A stretch of DNA of 64,000 nucleotides from Naumovozyma dairenensis CBS 421 (GCF_000227115.2 NC_016484.1:434001-498000); one strand, 5' to 3'. Positions 31,791-42,938 are shown, counted from the first letter of the stretch. The notes: a model not told the origin generated them from the sequence alone. Translations and numbers: made by a program.

Positions 31791-33931
31791 ATTTCGACTC
31801 AAATTCAACTATACACTTATAGCAATGTTATAGTGATGCATCCAAATTTTGCTTGGTTTTGGGAACAAAGCTAATCCCTAGGGATCACTGTATTATTTAG
31901 CAACCCTACTACATAGTATTCAAATTTCACAATTTTGTGCTTAAACCTGTGGATTATGCTGACTTCATTAATTAGCGGTTGATAAGGCCAGGTGCTTGGG
32001 CTACTCTATGGTCTTCTTTCTTGGGGTTCATCGGTGTAGTCATTAGCTGTTGTAGCATTACAGTTATTCATATTCTTGTATTGTGTTTACTATTTAGTAT
32101 GTTACCTAATATTTGATCTATTATTTAATTCTTTATCTATCTTGCTAGCTGTAATTTACTTCTTATTGTTACTCCAGAGTTATCTAGTAGTCAGGTTCGG
32201 GTACGACTGGTATTCAGCTAATACTATCCCATCTTTAGACCTCCCGACCTACGTATGGTTTAGAACAACGAAATCAATCTCCCATATCTATTCTATGTAT
32301 TAGGGAGAATATTTTTTTATTACTGTGTACGTTTATGCTCAATACTCCAGTTAAAGGAATTGTTCGAAGACTTTGCAGACGGAGCTAAATATTGAAATTA
32401 GAAGCAAGATTTCTATTAATATTCAGAAGGAATTCCAAGTTATAATCCCAATTTTGGAGCCATTTGATATCCCTACTAATTTACTCTCCAAGAAGAATCC
32501 CCCACTCTCACTTTCATTTTAGCATATAGAAAGTTTTGTCTGTCGATTTTTTAAGTCTCGAAGTTCAAGAGTTCCGAATGTTGAAGAAGGAATGAACAAA
32601 ACACTGATACGGCGAATATCAATGACAAACAAATTTTAATTCTACATCAAATGTCTACTTTTGTACGAGGTTTTACCAGCAAAATTTGCCTGAACAAGGA
32701 GACTTGGCTAAATGTACAAGTGCATAACCCAACTTACCTACTTAATGTTATAATGTTAGTGAATGAATATATCTTTAATCTTGCATCTTTTTATGAAGCT
32801 GTTAAATCCTGAATTTTTTTTAATTTCCGCTGGAGTTAGAGTTTACATCCTTGCATCCAATCATTTTTGCTTCCTATTTCCTATTTCCAATGGACTTAAT
32901 GGATACATCCAGACACCATTGGTTTCTCCGTCCCGGTGCCTGCATTTATTTTTCGAAGGAAAACGGAAAAAAAGAAGAAAAAGAAAAAAAGGGAACATGA
33001 CATTCACGAAAGGAACATACCCAGGTAGGACAGTACATGAAAAGTGGAGAAAGAACTAGACAAATGGATTTTAAACTTTCTTTGACAAGGTTTTTCTTGA
33101 GAGACATGTAAGAATAAGGCTGAGGATCAAACGGACACAACTTGTATGTAAATCCGTGGGGCCCCGCTCTTTGAAGTCAACAAAAAGTGTGGGGTGCAAT
33201 TTCAATGTACAAGCTACGACTATACACAGGAGAAAACGTGAGATGTTCCATGCAACATGTCTTGAACTTTCATTTTTCGAAGAGGTTTTATCCAAGGATC
33301 TTCTACGTATGTTTGTTAGTTTGAAACTCAATTGGTGTTATGTCCTTGGCGTTAACTTAAGTACTACTATCGAATTTGTCTTTGACAGGTTGCTGTACGA
33401 AGGATTATTCCAAATTATGGACATTTGTCAGTTCGAAACCGAAGTTATAGCAAAGGATCTTGAAGAATATTTACGTGAAGGTAGTGATAACTCCTGTAAC
33501 TTTTATCGAGGGAAACAGGACACATAGCGTGTGCCACACAATACATGTCAACTTTTCTTTCCACAGGATACATCTTTGTTCTACACATGTTTCTTATGAT
33601 TGTAGAATTGACCCCACATTAAAAAAAAACTGTCAGTACGAGTTTTTATTATGACATTGCTTGTCCTTACAGGAAAGCTTTATCACAGAAGATTGATTCC
33701 AAGAGTTTTGTTTGCTGTTTCTGGGAGATCAATTTGATCTTGAAAATCTGGAGAAAAAAATAATATAAATACCCAAGCTAATTCTATTCAGAAATCATAC
33801 CAATCTCCTTCTCAATTGCCATTTATGATTTAACACAATTTAAGAATAACAAAACATCAATTCAAGAGTACATCTCCTTTTGAATACACAAAGCAAAAAA
33901 AAAATAACAACCTCTGTTCAAAGAAAAAAAA
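31791..33931. other. Long intergenic region: promoter of the first hexose transporter gene
   Basis: About 2.1 kb without a convincing gene. Rgt1-type CGGANNA matches lie at 32964-32970 (plus) and 32924-32930 (minus). GC boxes such as GTGGGGCCCC (33157-33166) are candidates for Mig1-type repressors. Long promoters with these elements are typical of yeast HXT genes. The frames 32763-33059 and 33156-33527 have composition unlike neighbouring genes and lack any recognisable motif, so I leave them out. Confidence 0.55.
32924..32970. promoter_or_regulatory. Two Rgt1-type sites upstream of the first HXT gene
   Basis: CGGAGAA on the minus strand (32930-32924) and CGGAAAA on the plus strand (32964-32970), both matching CGGANNA, the glucose-regulated repressor site. 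They lie about 1 kb upstream of the coding region. The matches are seen; their use is inferred. Confidence 0.35.
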
Positions 33932-35626
33932 ATGTCTGAGGTGAGCGAACAAAATGTGGTAGATTCCACAATTGTTGAATCTAACAATGATGTAGGATCA
34001 TACCATTCTGACAATATTTCCGAGACCAAGAAAGACATCAGTGATTTTGATGAAGCTGCTGCTCCAGTAGAAATTCCAAAGAAACCTGCTTCTGCTTATA
34101 CCTCTGTGTGTATCATGTGTTTAATGGTTGCCTTTGGTGGTTTCATATCTGGTTGGGATACTGGTACCATTGGTGGTTTCATGGCTCAAACTGATTATAT
34201 TAACAGATTCGGTAGTACTCATCCAAGTGGTACTAAATATATGTCCAAAGTCAGAACTGGTTTATTGGTTTCTATTTTCAATGTCGGTTGTGCCATTGGG
34301 TCTGTCTTCTTAGGTCGTTTGGGTGATAGTATTGGTCGTAGAAAGGGTATTGTTGTCGGTGCTAGTATCTATATCGTTGGTATTGTCATTCAAATCGCTT
34401 CTATTGACAAATGGTTCCAATATTTCATTGGTAGAATTATTGGTGGTTTAGGTTCCGGTGCTATTGCTGTTTTATCTCCTATGTTAATTTCTGAAGTTTC
34501 TCCAAAACATTTAAGAGGTACTTTAGTTTCATGTTATCAATTGATGGTTACGTTTGGTATCTTTTTAGGTTACTGTACTAATTATGGTACTAAGAACTAC
34601 AACAACTCAGTCCAATGGAGAGTGCCATTAGGTCTATGTTTTGCCTGGGCTTTGGTTATGATCGGTGCTATGTTTTTGGTTCCAGAATCTCCACGTTACT
34701 TGGTTGAAAAAGGTTTAATTGAAGAAGCTAAAAGATCCGTTGCTAAATCAAACAAGGTTACAGTTGATGATCCAGCTACTATTCAAGAAGTTGAATTGGT
34801 TCAAATCGCTGTTGATGCTGAAAGAGAAGCAGGTACTGCTTCTTGGGCTGAATTATTCCATACCAAGACCAAAGTTTTCCAACGTACTTTAATGGGTGTT
34901 GTCGTTCTTGCTTTACAACAATTGACTGGTTGTAATTATTTCTTTTACTATGGTACCCTTGTTTTCAGTGCTGTCGGTTTAGAGGATTCTTTCCAAACGT
35001 CTATTGTTTTCGGTATTGTGAATTTTGCCTCTACATTTGTTGCTTTGTATGTTGTTGATAAATATGGTCGTCGTACTTGTTTATTATGGGGTGCTGCTGG
35101 TATGGTTTGTTGTATGGTTGTGTTTGCATCAGTTGGTGTTACAAGATTATGGCCTCATGGTAAAGGGAATGGATCATCCAAAGGTGCTGGTAACTGTATG
35201 ATCGTTTTCTCCTGTTTCTTTATTTTTTGTTTTGCTACTACTTGGGCTCCAATTCCATTCGTTATTATCTCTGAATCTTTCCCATTGAGAGTTAAGGCCA
35301 AGGGTATGGCGTTAGGTACAGTTTCTAATCAAATGTGGAATTTCTGTATTGGATTTTTCACACCTTTCATTACCGGTGCTATTGATTTCTACTACGGTTA
35401 TGTGTTTATGGGTTGTTTAGTCTTTGCCTACTGTTACGTGTTTGCATTTGTTCCAGAAACCAAGGGTTTACAATTGGAAGATGTTAACGTTATGTGGGAA
35501 GAAGGTGTTTTACCATGGAAATCTGCATCTTGGGTTCCACCATCTCAAAGAGGAGATACGTATGATGCAGATGCTTTAGCTACTGATGACAAACCACTTT
35601 ACAAGAGAATCTTTAGCAAAAATTAA
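33932..35626 (+). CDS. HXT: Hexose transporter (HXT family), first of a tandem pair
   Basis: A 564-residue sugar transporter of the major facilitator superfamily, plasma membrane, facilitated glucose uptake. Signature motifs: [10 protein letters not shown] in the first span, [12 protein letters not shown], the PESPRYL motif after span 6, [13 protein letters not shown] in span 7, [12 protein letters not shown] and [18 protein letters not shown] after span 12. The N-terminal 60 residues are acidic and variable. It has no counterpart between ROT2 and OM14 in S. cerevisiae. A tandem copy follows 2.2 kb downstream. The region 34976-35352 is almost identical at the DNA level to the copy, although flanking codons differ at many silent sites, pointing to gene conversion. 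Which S. cerevisiae HXT is closest cannot be told by eye. Confidence 0.95.
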   Translation: MSEVSEQNVVDSTIVESNNDVGSYHSDNISETKKDISDFDEAAAPVEIPKKPASAYTSVCIMCLMVAFGGFISGWDTGTIGGFMAQTDYINRFGSTHPSGTKYMSKVRTGLLVSIFNVGCAIGSVFLGRLGDSIGRRKGIVVGASIYIVGIVIQIASIDKWFQYFIGRIIGGLGSGAIAVLSPMLISEVSPKHLRGTLVSCYQLMVTFGIFLGYCTNYGTKNYNNSVQWRVPLGLCFAWALVMIGAMFLVPESPRYLVEKGLIEEAKRSVAKSNKVTVDDPATIQEVELVQIAVDAEREAGTASWAELFHTKTKVFQRTLMGVVVLALQQLTGCNYFFYYGTLVFSAVGLEDSFQTSIVFGIVNFASTFVALYVVDKYGRRTCLLWGAAGMVCCMVVFASVGVTRLWPHGKGNGSSKGAGNCMIVFSCFFIFCFATTWAPIPFVIISESFPLRVKAKGMALGTVSNQMWNFCIGFFTPFITGAIDFYYGYVFMGCLVFAYCYVFAFVPETKGLQLEDVNVMWEEGVLPWKSASWVPPSQRGDTYDADALATDDKPLYKRIFSKN

Positions 35627-37791
35627 GAAATAAAAGCCGAACTCCTAATATTTCATGATTAATGACTACTTCCCCCCCTTCCTTTTTTTCAACTCTAATA
35701 TTGATGAAGATATTCAAACCTACAATTATATAAGATATATACTTAATTATAAATATCTAATAGAATATGATGTCATTCTAAATTTCTTTTTTTTTTCCAA
35801 CAACTGTTCTTTAACACACAGTGTACGTAATTCAATGTTTCAATTTTCGAAAGAAAGCGAAAAAGGAAGTTCTTTAGGTAGCCTAGGTCACGTTACTAGG
35901 TACCTTGTACAAAATCTCAATGGAACAAGTCAAATAGAAAAATGGTACCATTCTCTCTGAAGGAAAATTCGTTGTGGAGCTTCGTTCCCGATTATATTTT
36001 ACCTTTTGGGGTACCTAACGGAAAGTAAGCCAACTGATTACTTGAAGATCTGATAATCATTACTATAATGATTTTAACGGCTTAAAGTAACGTAGGGTAT
36101 CATGCTACTAGGTCAGGTGGCAAGATCTTTTGGAATGCATTGTAAATTAATATATATGTAAATATATTCAAGACTAGGCGTTTGAAGAACCGCAGTTGCC
36201 AGACTACCCAGATATATGCCACGAGAGAAGCAGGGAGTATCTTCTTGTTCGAACCCTCATCCCGAATTGAAAAATATCCCCTAAGTACACCACTCGCGGA
36301 AATAATGAAAGAAGACACCGTAAACAAAGTAAGTAATTATCCGATAATGTATGTAGTATTCCACTTAGTTGAAGTTTAGACTTACGCCAAGCCGTAATTA
36401 AAAAAAAATGCATTTACCGAGCAGCGCTACCCGCCTAGCCAAGAAAAAGCAAGACGACTCGACGACGGGCTGGCGCGTTGTGTTGCCTGAGTCACAAAAC
36501 TTTTACCTTGCGAACAAATTACGAACGTACGTACAGCCGTGGAAAAACTTAAGTGTACATTCCTGATTCAAGAGGAAGCTTACTTGATAAAACCCGGAAT
36601 AGACTACGCAATTTTCTGGGGCCGACGGAAAAATGAAACATGGCCGCTACCGTGGGGTATGCAAGTTCGGTCGAGGTAACCGTTAGTCAATAACAGGTAA
36701 TGAGAAACCAGTTTCTTAGGTAAGAAAGTGAAAAAAAAAAGGAAACCAACGACAAGAACTCTTGAACGGATCATCTCTTACATACAGAATAGTGCCGACG
36801 GTGGGGTTTAGCAAGGTAAGGTAAGTTTAGGTTAGTTGTCATGCAAGGAAACAAACTAATTTTCCTGTCTCTCATGGTGCTTTTCAAAAGGAAAGGTTAC
36901 ATGTTCTAAAAACATTTTCGTAACGTTCGGAAAACAAGTAATATACATATCGAATTCCCTTCAAAAAGAAATTGGGTTTTTCGATGCCCGAATATACGGG
37001 TGGTGGGGGTGCCTACGGAAAAAGATCTTCAATTGGTAAGTCCGATTGTTTGTTGTTTTTACGAATAATTTAGTAACTGAACAGGTTATTCCCGTGCTTC
37101 TAGTGATATTACAACCCAACACGTTAGTAGTGCCCCATTTCACCTGTGTTTTGAGGATTGCAATTTCGAAAGTTTGTTTATGTTGTTTGACGTCAAAACT
37201 CACTTGACATGTTATTACCGACGTGAATTATCAATATGGGGTATGAGATATTTTAGCATTCCTTAACGTTCAGTTAAGTACGTCAGCAGGAAAGGGAAAC
37301 TGTTACCCCTCCCAGCTACATTGCCTGTTTACTATCTATCACATTTTTGTTTTCTCAGGTCAAAGCACAGACCAATATATTATCGTTGGAAAGTTGTTTC
37401 TTTTTTTTGGAGAGGATGAGAGTGGGAACAATCAATCGTCTGTGTTAGTTTCTTCCCCGGATTGTTTTTTCTTTTCCTTCAAGAGTAAGTGTTCATTCTT
37501 GGATAAGTCCGATTTATTTCTTCTACCAATGTACATAGTCAGACGTTGAATGATTTTTTGATCCAGTTCCTGACTGGACTGGAAATTTTCGTGCAAAAAG
37601 TTATAAATATCGAAGTATATACTTCCTGGGATGAAATCAAACTTCCAAACTTCTTTAAATTCTTATGCTTCACCTTTTTAATACTTTCTTGAAGGGATAC
37701 TCCCATACAAAAAAAAAAAAAAGGAATTAAATATAATACAAGATAATCTTTAGAAAAAATCAAAAACAAAACAAAAAACAAACAAGTAGTT
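35627..37791. other. Long intergenic region: promoter of the second hexose transporter gene
   Basis: About 2.2 kb without a convincing gene. Four CGGANNA matches lie on the plus strand (36595-36601, 36626-36632, 36928-36934, 37016-37022), along with G-rich boxes such as GGTGGTGGGGGTG (about 36999-37011). Short open frames here lack any family motif. Confidence 0.6.
36595..37022 (+). promoter_or_regulatory. Cluster of four Rgt1-type sites (CGGANNA) upstream of the second HXT gene
   Basis: CGGAATA at 36595, then CGGAAAA at 36626, 36928 and 37016, all within 430 bp and about 0.8-1.2 kb upstream of the coding region. Rgt1 binds clusters of such sites in HXT promoters and represses them without glucose. 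The clustering supports glucose-regulated expression; direct binding is inferred. Confidence 0.5.
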
Positions 37792-39447
37792 ATGCCTGAA
37801 TCAGATTCCCATTCATTGGGGTCCAATGAGATCAAGCAAGATCAAACATCGTTATATGACCATGAACAAGAGCATGGATCACCACTTGTTGAAATTCCCA
37901 AAAAACCAGCCTCAGCATATGTTGCTGTTTTCATTATGTGTTTAATGGTTGCATTTGGTGGATTTATTCTTGGTTGGGATACCGGTACCATTGGTGGGTT
38001 TATGGCACAAACTGATTTTATTCGTCGGTTTGGTAGTAAACATCGTGATGGTAGTCATTATTTATCTAAAGTTAGAATTGGATTATTAGTTTCCATTTTC
38101 AATATTGGTTGTGCCATTGGATCAGTATTTTTAGGTCGTTTAGGTGATACCATTGGTCGTAGAAAGGGTATTGTTGTTGCTGTTTCCATTTATATGGTTG
38201 GTATTGTTATTCAAATTGCGTCAGTTAAGAAATGGTTCCAATATCTTATTGGTAGAATTATTTCTGGGCTTGGTGCTGGTTGTATTGCTGTTTTATCGCC
38301 AATGTTAATTTCTGAAGTATCTCCAAAACATTTAAGAGGTACTTTAGTTTCATGTTATCAATTGATGGTTACGTTTGGTATCTTTTTAGGTTATTGTACT
38401 AATTATGGTACTAAGAAACATTCCAATTCAGTTCAATGGAGAGTTCCATTGGGGTTATGTTTTGCTTGGGCATTATTTATGCTTGGTGCTATGTTTTTGG
38501 TTCCAGAATCTCCTCATTATTTAGTGAAGAATGGATTAATCGAAGAAGCTAAAAGATCTGTTGCTAAATCAAACAAGGTTACAATTGATGATCCAGCTGT
38601 CATTCAAGAAGTTGAAATGGTTCAAATTGCTGTAGAGGCAGAACATGCAGGTGGCCCATCACGTTGGATGGAATTATTTGAAACTAAGAATAAGATTTTC
38701 CAACGTGTAGTTGTTGGTGTTGTTTTATTGGGATTACAACAATTAACTGGTGTTAATTATTTCTTTTATTATGGTACTATTGTTTTCAAAGCAGTTGGTT
38801 TAGAGGATTCTTTCCAAACGTCTATTGTTTTCGGTATTGTGAATTTTGCCTCTACATTTGTTGCTTTGTATGTTGTTGATAAATATGGTCGTCGTACTTG
38901 TTTATTATGGGGTGCTGCTGGTATGGTTTGTTGTATGGTTGTGTTTGCATCAGTTGGTGTTACAAGATTATGGCCTCATGGTAAAGGGAATGGATCATCC
39001 AAAGGTGCTGGTAACTGTATGATCGTTTTCTCCTGTTTCTTTATTTTCTGTTTTGCTACTACCTGGGCTCCAATTCCATTCGTTATTATCTCTGAATCTT
39101 TCCCATTGAGAGTTAAGGCCAAGGGTATGGCGTTAGGTACAGTTTCTAATCAAATGTGGAATTTCTGTATTGGGTTCTTCACACCTTTCATTACTGGTGC
39201 AATTAATTTCTATTACGGTTATGTTTTCTTAGGCTGTCTTGTATTTTCATGGTTTTATGTTTTCATTTTCGTTCCAGAAACCAAAGGTTTACAATTGGAT
39301 GACATCAATGTTATGTGGGAGGAAGGTGTTTTATCATGGAAATCTGCATCTTGGGTTCCACCATCTCAAAGAGGAGATACGTATGATGCAGATGCTTTAG
39401 CTACTGATGACAAGCCACTTTATAAGAGAATGTTAGGAAGAGGTTAA
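37792..39447 (+). CDS. HXT: Hexose transporter (HXT family), second of the tandem pair
   Basis: A 551-residue major facilitator sugar transporter. It shares all main motifs with the upstream copy: [53 protein letters not shown]. The motif after span 6 reads PESPHYL instead of PESPRYL, an unusual change of a conserved arginine in the sugar transporter family. The N-terminal tail is shorter by about 13 residues. The DNA from 38797 to 39173 matches the first copy except at two positions, and shorter identical runs occur near 38320-38390 and at the 3' end (39340-39411). Sequence in between is clearly diverged at silent sites. Substrate preference cannot be read from the sequence. Confidence 0.95.
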   Translation: MPESDSHSLGSNEIKQDQTSLYDHEQEHGSPLVEIPKKPASAYVAVFIMCLMVAFGGFILGWDTGTIGGFMAQTDFIRRFGSKHRDGSHYLSKVRIGLLVSIFNIGCAIGSVFLGRLGDTIGRRKGIVVAVSIYMVGIVIQIASVKKWFQYLIGRIISGLGAGCIAVLSPMLISEVSPKHLRGTLVSCYQLMVTFGIFLGYCTNYGTKKHSNSVQWRVPLGLCFAWALFMLGAMFLVPESPHYLVKNGLIEEAKRSVAKSNKVTIDDPAVIQEVEMVQIAVEAEHAGGPSRWMELFETKNKIFQRVVVGVVLLGLQQLTGVNYFFYYGTIVFKAVGLEDSFQTSIVFGIVNFASTFVALYVVDKYGRRTCLLWGAAGMVCCMVVFASVGVTRLWPHGKGNGSSKGAGNCMIVFSCFFIFCFATTWAPIPFVIISESFPLRVKAKGMALGTVSNQMWNFCIGFFTPFITGAINFYYGYVFLGCLVFSWFYVFIFVPETKGLQLDDINVMWEEGVLSWKSASWVPPSQRGDTYDADALATDDKPLYKRMLGRG

Positions 39448-39843
39448 TTTAAACGGGGAGAAAGCGAAGTGAAAGTGAGAGATGAACACTAACAAGATGA
39501 AGAAAAGCATCAATAGTCATTTGATTGGGTGATTGTACACCATTTGTTTGTTTTTAAATATTTGATATTTTAATAAAGGTAAAAATCATATAAATACATA
39601 CATACATATATATATATATATTCTTTTCTGATTAATACTAAGTTACATAATGATCTAATAAAGAAAAACCAACGGTTTAAGTAAATAATATGGACTCATA
39701 GTACTTTCTTGGCTAGTTAGTTAGTTAGTTAGTTAGTTATGTAATGATGATAGTTTGATAGAATATAAAAAAAGAAGGTATAAAAATGAGAAGTTAAACA
39801 ATAGAAAAAGGTGAAGAAGAACAAATAATAACGTTTGGTATAT
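39448..39843. other. Convergent intergenic region between HXT and OM14 with simple repeats
   Basis: About 400 bp. It contains a TA/CATA microsatellite (about 39596-39621) and five tandem TTAG units (39717-39736). No gene seen. Confidence 0.6.
39717..39736 (+). repeat. TTAG microsatellite, five units
   Basis: Five exact tandem copies of TTAG in the 3' flank between the second HXT gene and OM14. A simple repeat with no visible function. Confidence 0.8.
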
Positions 39844-40385
39844 CTATTTGTTCTTCTTGTCAAATTTTGAATAATATTTTTTTGAAATGATACCATCTAA
39901 AGTCAATAACGCGACACCTGATCCAACAGTCATTAAGATTTCATTATTTGATTTCCCTTTCAAGAATCTTTTTTCATAAGTGATATAACCCTTTAATATA
40001 TAATGAATGAATGAATAATTTAATAGTACGTTGATTAACACGACAGGGTTTTGTAATTCTTGGAATAAACAATAGAATAATTGTTCAGTACTGGCTAAAC
40101 AGTTATAAGATTGTGTAATGAGATATGATTTTGCTGTGTTTATATTTTCGCCTATTGAGATAGCTAAATTGTTCAGTTTTGATGCACAACAATTAAAACA
40201 TCTTCTTACTTTGTTATTGTTGTTGTTATTAGATTCATTATCATTTTGTGGCGTAGTTAGAGGATATTCTTCTTTACTTCTTTGTATTATTTTGAACGAT
40301 AACCAGGAACAGGGTAGAACGTTTTGTTAGTATACGGATAGGAGACGTTTTGAGGTGTTAATGCAATAAAGACTTACCTTGACAT
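39844..40385 (-). CDS. OM14: Mitochondrial outer-membrane protein Om14, two exons
   Basis: Outer-membrane protein that acts as receptor for ribosomes through the nascent-chain-associated complex. Exon 2 (40279-39844) encodes most of the protein. It has a Cys-containing hydrophobic segment, ELQNPVVLINVLL, then RFLKGKSNNEIL and GVALLTLDGIISKKYYSKFDKK, near-identical to the C-terminus of the S. cerevisiae protein. Exon 1 is only 8 nt (40385-40378, ATG TCA AG). The intron (40377-40280, 98 nt) has 5' site GTAAGT and branch site TACTAAC (40332-40326). I place the 3' site at CAAAG because it is the first AG after the branch; AAG is less usual than CAG or TAG. Splicing gives MSRSKEEYP and a product of about 147 residues. 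S. cerevisiae OM14 is also split by an intron of similar length. Confidence 0.9.
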
Positions 40386-40842
40386 GGTTGCTTATTTTTG
40401 GTTCCTTTTTGTAATTGCTTTTTCTGCTAATATATATATATAGATATATAGATATGAGAGGAGGATAGGTATGATAAAATATATCGATTTTAATTCAGTT
40501 TTATAAGATTTATCTTGTATTATAGTTACCCATACAAAAGTATAATATCTATTCAAAAGTACAGATGCTATATAAACTAAACAGGAACAATCTATAAACC
40601 ACAATGTAGACTAGACTAGACAAGATATCTACAATCTACCTTGTCGATGGGACAATAGAGGAAATATCCCAGATATCTGTATTCCAAGAAGATAGACAGA
40701 ACAGCAAAAGAGAGAGAGATATCCTCTTTCTTATTTCCTAAAATCCGATACGGTGGGGGGCCTGTACGGCTGTGTCTCAGAAGGGGAGACCAATCATCAC
40801 CCTCAGTGGAGTCTCCATTCCAACCGCAATTTTTTTGCGGCC

Positions 40843-40896
40843 AAATCAAAATCAAAATCAAAATCAAAATCAAAATCAAAATCAAAATCAAAATCA
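40843..40896 (+). repeat. AAATCA hexanucleotide microsatellite, nine units
   Basis: Nine exact tandem copies of AAATCA. Being a multiple of three, it gives long but meaningless frames on both strands (Ile-Lys and Leu-Ile repeats). Confidence 0.9.
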
Positions 40897-40965
40897 AACT
40901 TAAAGTGATGCGATGCTTTTCAATTCGATGTGAAGGGAACTACGTACGTACAGAAGACGCGAACA

Positions 40966-40977
40966 GGGGGGGGGGGG
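40966..40977 (+). repeat. Run of twelve G
   Basis: A G12 homopolymer in AT-rich yeast DNA, followed by further G-rich sequence (AAGGGGAAGGGAGG). A possible quadruplex-forming site and a likely place for length errors. Confidence 0.75.
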
Positions 40978-41077
40978 AAGGGGAAGGGAGGCGAAAATTA
41001 CGGAAAAGGGGAAGAGGCTGTTACCCGGGACAACTTTCAGCGGGCCGGCAGAGCCAATCGGGTTGGAAAAAAAGAAC

Positions 41078-41084
41078 AAAAAAA
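41078..41084 (-). terminator. Pol III terminator of tRNA-Trp
   Basis: Seven A on the plus strand, i.e. T7 on the transcribed strand, 4 nt past the tRNA 3' end. Typical RNA polymerase III stop. Confidence 0.75.
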
Positions 41085-41088
41085 TAAA

Positions 41089-41197
41089 TGAAACGGACAG
41101 GAATTGAACCTGCAACCCTTCGATTGCAATCTTTAATTTCCTTGGAAATTCCAGGATTTAACTGGAGTCGAAAGCTCTACCATTGAGCCACCGCTTC
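41089..41197 (-). tRNA. tRNA-Trp (anticodon CCA) with an intron
   Basis: Read on the minus strand it begins GAAGCGGTGGCTCAATGGTAG and ends CCTGTCCGTTTCA. The acceptor arms pair, and the D-arm and T-arm (GGTTCAATTCC) are typical. The anticodon CCA is at 41165-41163. An intron of about 37 nt follows position 37, as in the split tRNA-Trp genes of S. cerevisiae. The base after the anticodon is G here where S. cerevisiae has A. The intron carries CTGGA, which pairs with TCCAG of the anticodon loop; in S. cerevisiae the pair is TTGGA with TCCAA. The change is therefore compensated, which supports the anticodon-intron helix. Confidence 0.97.
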
Positions 41198-41359
41198 ATC
41201 TTCATTGGTTTTTGTAAGATATCCGATTAGTAATACAAAGTATTGGCGATAATTACAAGTGTCACACAGAAGTATGTTTTATTGTATTATTAAGTAAGTG
41301 AGTAATTACTGTCATGAAAGCAGTCAAAATTATTATAAAGTTGTGAATTTCGAAGTAAT

Positions 41360-41622
41360 GACCCAAGTTATGCACCGTACATATTTGCAGCCGTATAACG
41401 TTTATTGAATTATAATTGAGAATCTTTTGTTGAATTAAGTCGAATGCCATGCAAGTGCTATCTTATTATTATTAAGATTGTTTTTGATTGCAGCCACGTC
41501 TACAATTTGGGCCGGCCATGCGTACAAGAGTTATGTATTGGGTCAGTTAAGTTGTATGATTCTGCTGAGTGTTTACTTAGGCGTTCTGGATTAGTCTCTC
41601 CCAATCAAACCTACAAGTATTT
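41360..41622 (-). repeat. Diverged repeat, copy A (inverted relative to copy B)
   Basis: On the minus strand the sequence runs from AATACTTGTAGG to CATAACTTGGGTC. It shares long, interrupted matches with copy B: ACTCTTGTAC[GA]CATGG, GTAGA[CT]GTGGCT, TCTTAATAATAATAA and ACTT[GA]CATGGCAT. Homology probably extends further at lower similarity. Possibly a solo-LTR relic; family unknown. Confidence 0.6.
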
Positions 41623-41894
41623 AGAATGTCCTGGGGAGCACTTAATCGAAAGGACTTTGAGGGCGGTGTTCCTGATTATGAGCTTTCTTTTTATGAATGC
41701 ATGACTTCAATGAGATATTATATGAACTTCTAGAATTGTTTGATTTAATAAGTGATTACTTGATTAACAGAATCCTAAGCCATAATTATGTTAGACAACT
41801 AATTGTGGGCCTGTGGAAAGAAGATCCTACTAACTTTATTTTATTTCCGGTATTTCTATCCTATTCCTATTTCCATTCTAGTCCCATTCTATTA

Positions 41895-41940
41895 CTATCC
41901 TATCATATCCTATCCTATCCTATCCTTATCCTATTCCTAT
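41895..41940 (+). repeat. TATCC-rich imperfect microsatellite
   Basis: Imperfect tandem CTATC/TATCC units in a pyrimidine-rich stretch. No function visible. Confidence 0.6.
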
Positions 41941-42074
41941 TATATTAACACCAAGCCATCTGTTTTCATTTTTGAAGTTCAGAACTATTTATGAGCACTG
42001 CGTTACAATGAAACAGAATGACATAAGAATAAAGGAGTACGCCTATTATACAATATGATCCCTAAAGCATCAAG

Positions 42075-42155
42075 TGTTCCAGAACGAAACAAGATTAAAG
42101 GAATACGGCCAGTATCCAGTACATGGTCTAAATTATTAAATGTTCCAGAACGAAA
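42075..42155 (+). repeat. Direct repeat TGTTCCAGAACGAAA
   Basis: Exact 15-mer at 42075-42089 and 42141-42155, a 66-bp period, with further similarity downstream (AAGATTAAA). A local duplication or part of a larger repeat. Confidence 0.6.
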
Positions 42156-42938
42156 ATAAGATTAAATAAGCTCCTTGATTATCTAAGCTAACTAGTACAG
42201 GAGAGTGAATAGATAAAGTTGAAGAAAAGAGTATTTTTGAAAGAAATAAAAGGACTGAAAGTTGAACTAGAATTATTGGTATTTTAGTTAGTTATTTATA
42301 TCTCTTTATTAGTTATTATTTATATTATATATAAAGAAAGCAACCCTAATCATACATTTGTAAGAATCTTATATTCTTCTCTCTATTTTAATACTTTAAG
42401 ATTCAAAACAAGTATCCAACCCATATTTTACAATTTTCATCCCATGTAACCTTTATATATTAGATCAAATTCTTAACTTAGAAATTACAAGATAACACTA
42501 ACTTAACAAACTCTTGAGGTTCATTTCATTCCCGCTCGGAAGTAGCGTTTCCAGTTAATTCTGTTATATTATAATTGTAAGACTCCATTGTAGATTAAGA
42601 TTAGTGTTAAATATGAAGTATAATAAGAGTAATTTAATATCCTCGTTCTAATGTACGTAAAAAAGTTCGGTTTATTAAAAATAAATAGTAAATAAAATGT
42701 ATATATAAAATAATAATACAATATAAAAATAATAACAGGAGAAAGAGAAAACGACACTTCGAGTTATGGGTCTATATATTTCCGTCGATGGTAGAATAGA
42801 TAATACGAGACCACAATTTTATCGTTGGCATATGAATCGATTGACTAATTTGGTATTCATCAATCGCGTCGCGTCGTGCCGGTATTCCTTCAAGTTCCTC
42901 CCATATTTGGTAATCACCGAGTGTCTGCTATAGAAGAC

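Larger units (their letters stand above)
40386..41088. other. Intergenic: OM14 promoter and tRNA-Trp 3' flank, with low-complexity tracts
   Basis: About 700 bp. It contains TA/GATA repeats (about 40429-40456), nine tandem AAATCA units (40843-40896), a run of twelve G (40966-40977) with purine-rich flank, and a TTACCCG Reb1-type site (41031-41037). No gene is supported; the open frames here are made by the repeat. Confidence 0.65.

Noticed and set aside
32763..33527. Two open frames of 98 and 123 codons in the HXT promoter region
   Set aside because: Composition and lack of any motif look like chance in a long intergenic region; one ends in a Lys/Arg-rich simple-sequence tract.
36100..36413. 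Overlapping short frames and a B-box-like TTCGAACC near 36246
   Set aside because: No A-box at the right distance and no acceptor stem, so no tRNA; the frames are short and unlike any protein.
40616..41087. Frames of Ile-Lys and Leu-Ile repeats
   Set aside because: They are produced by the AAATCA microsatellite and do not represent proteins.
42760..42938. Stretch before the gap that seemed rDNA-like (GTATTCCTTCAAGTTCC)
   Set aside because: The similarity covers only a few bases, and the flanks do not continue as rRNA.
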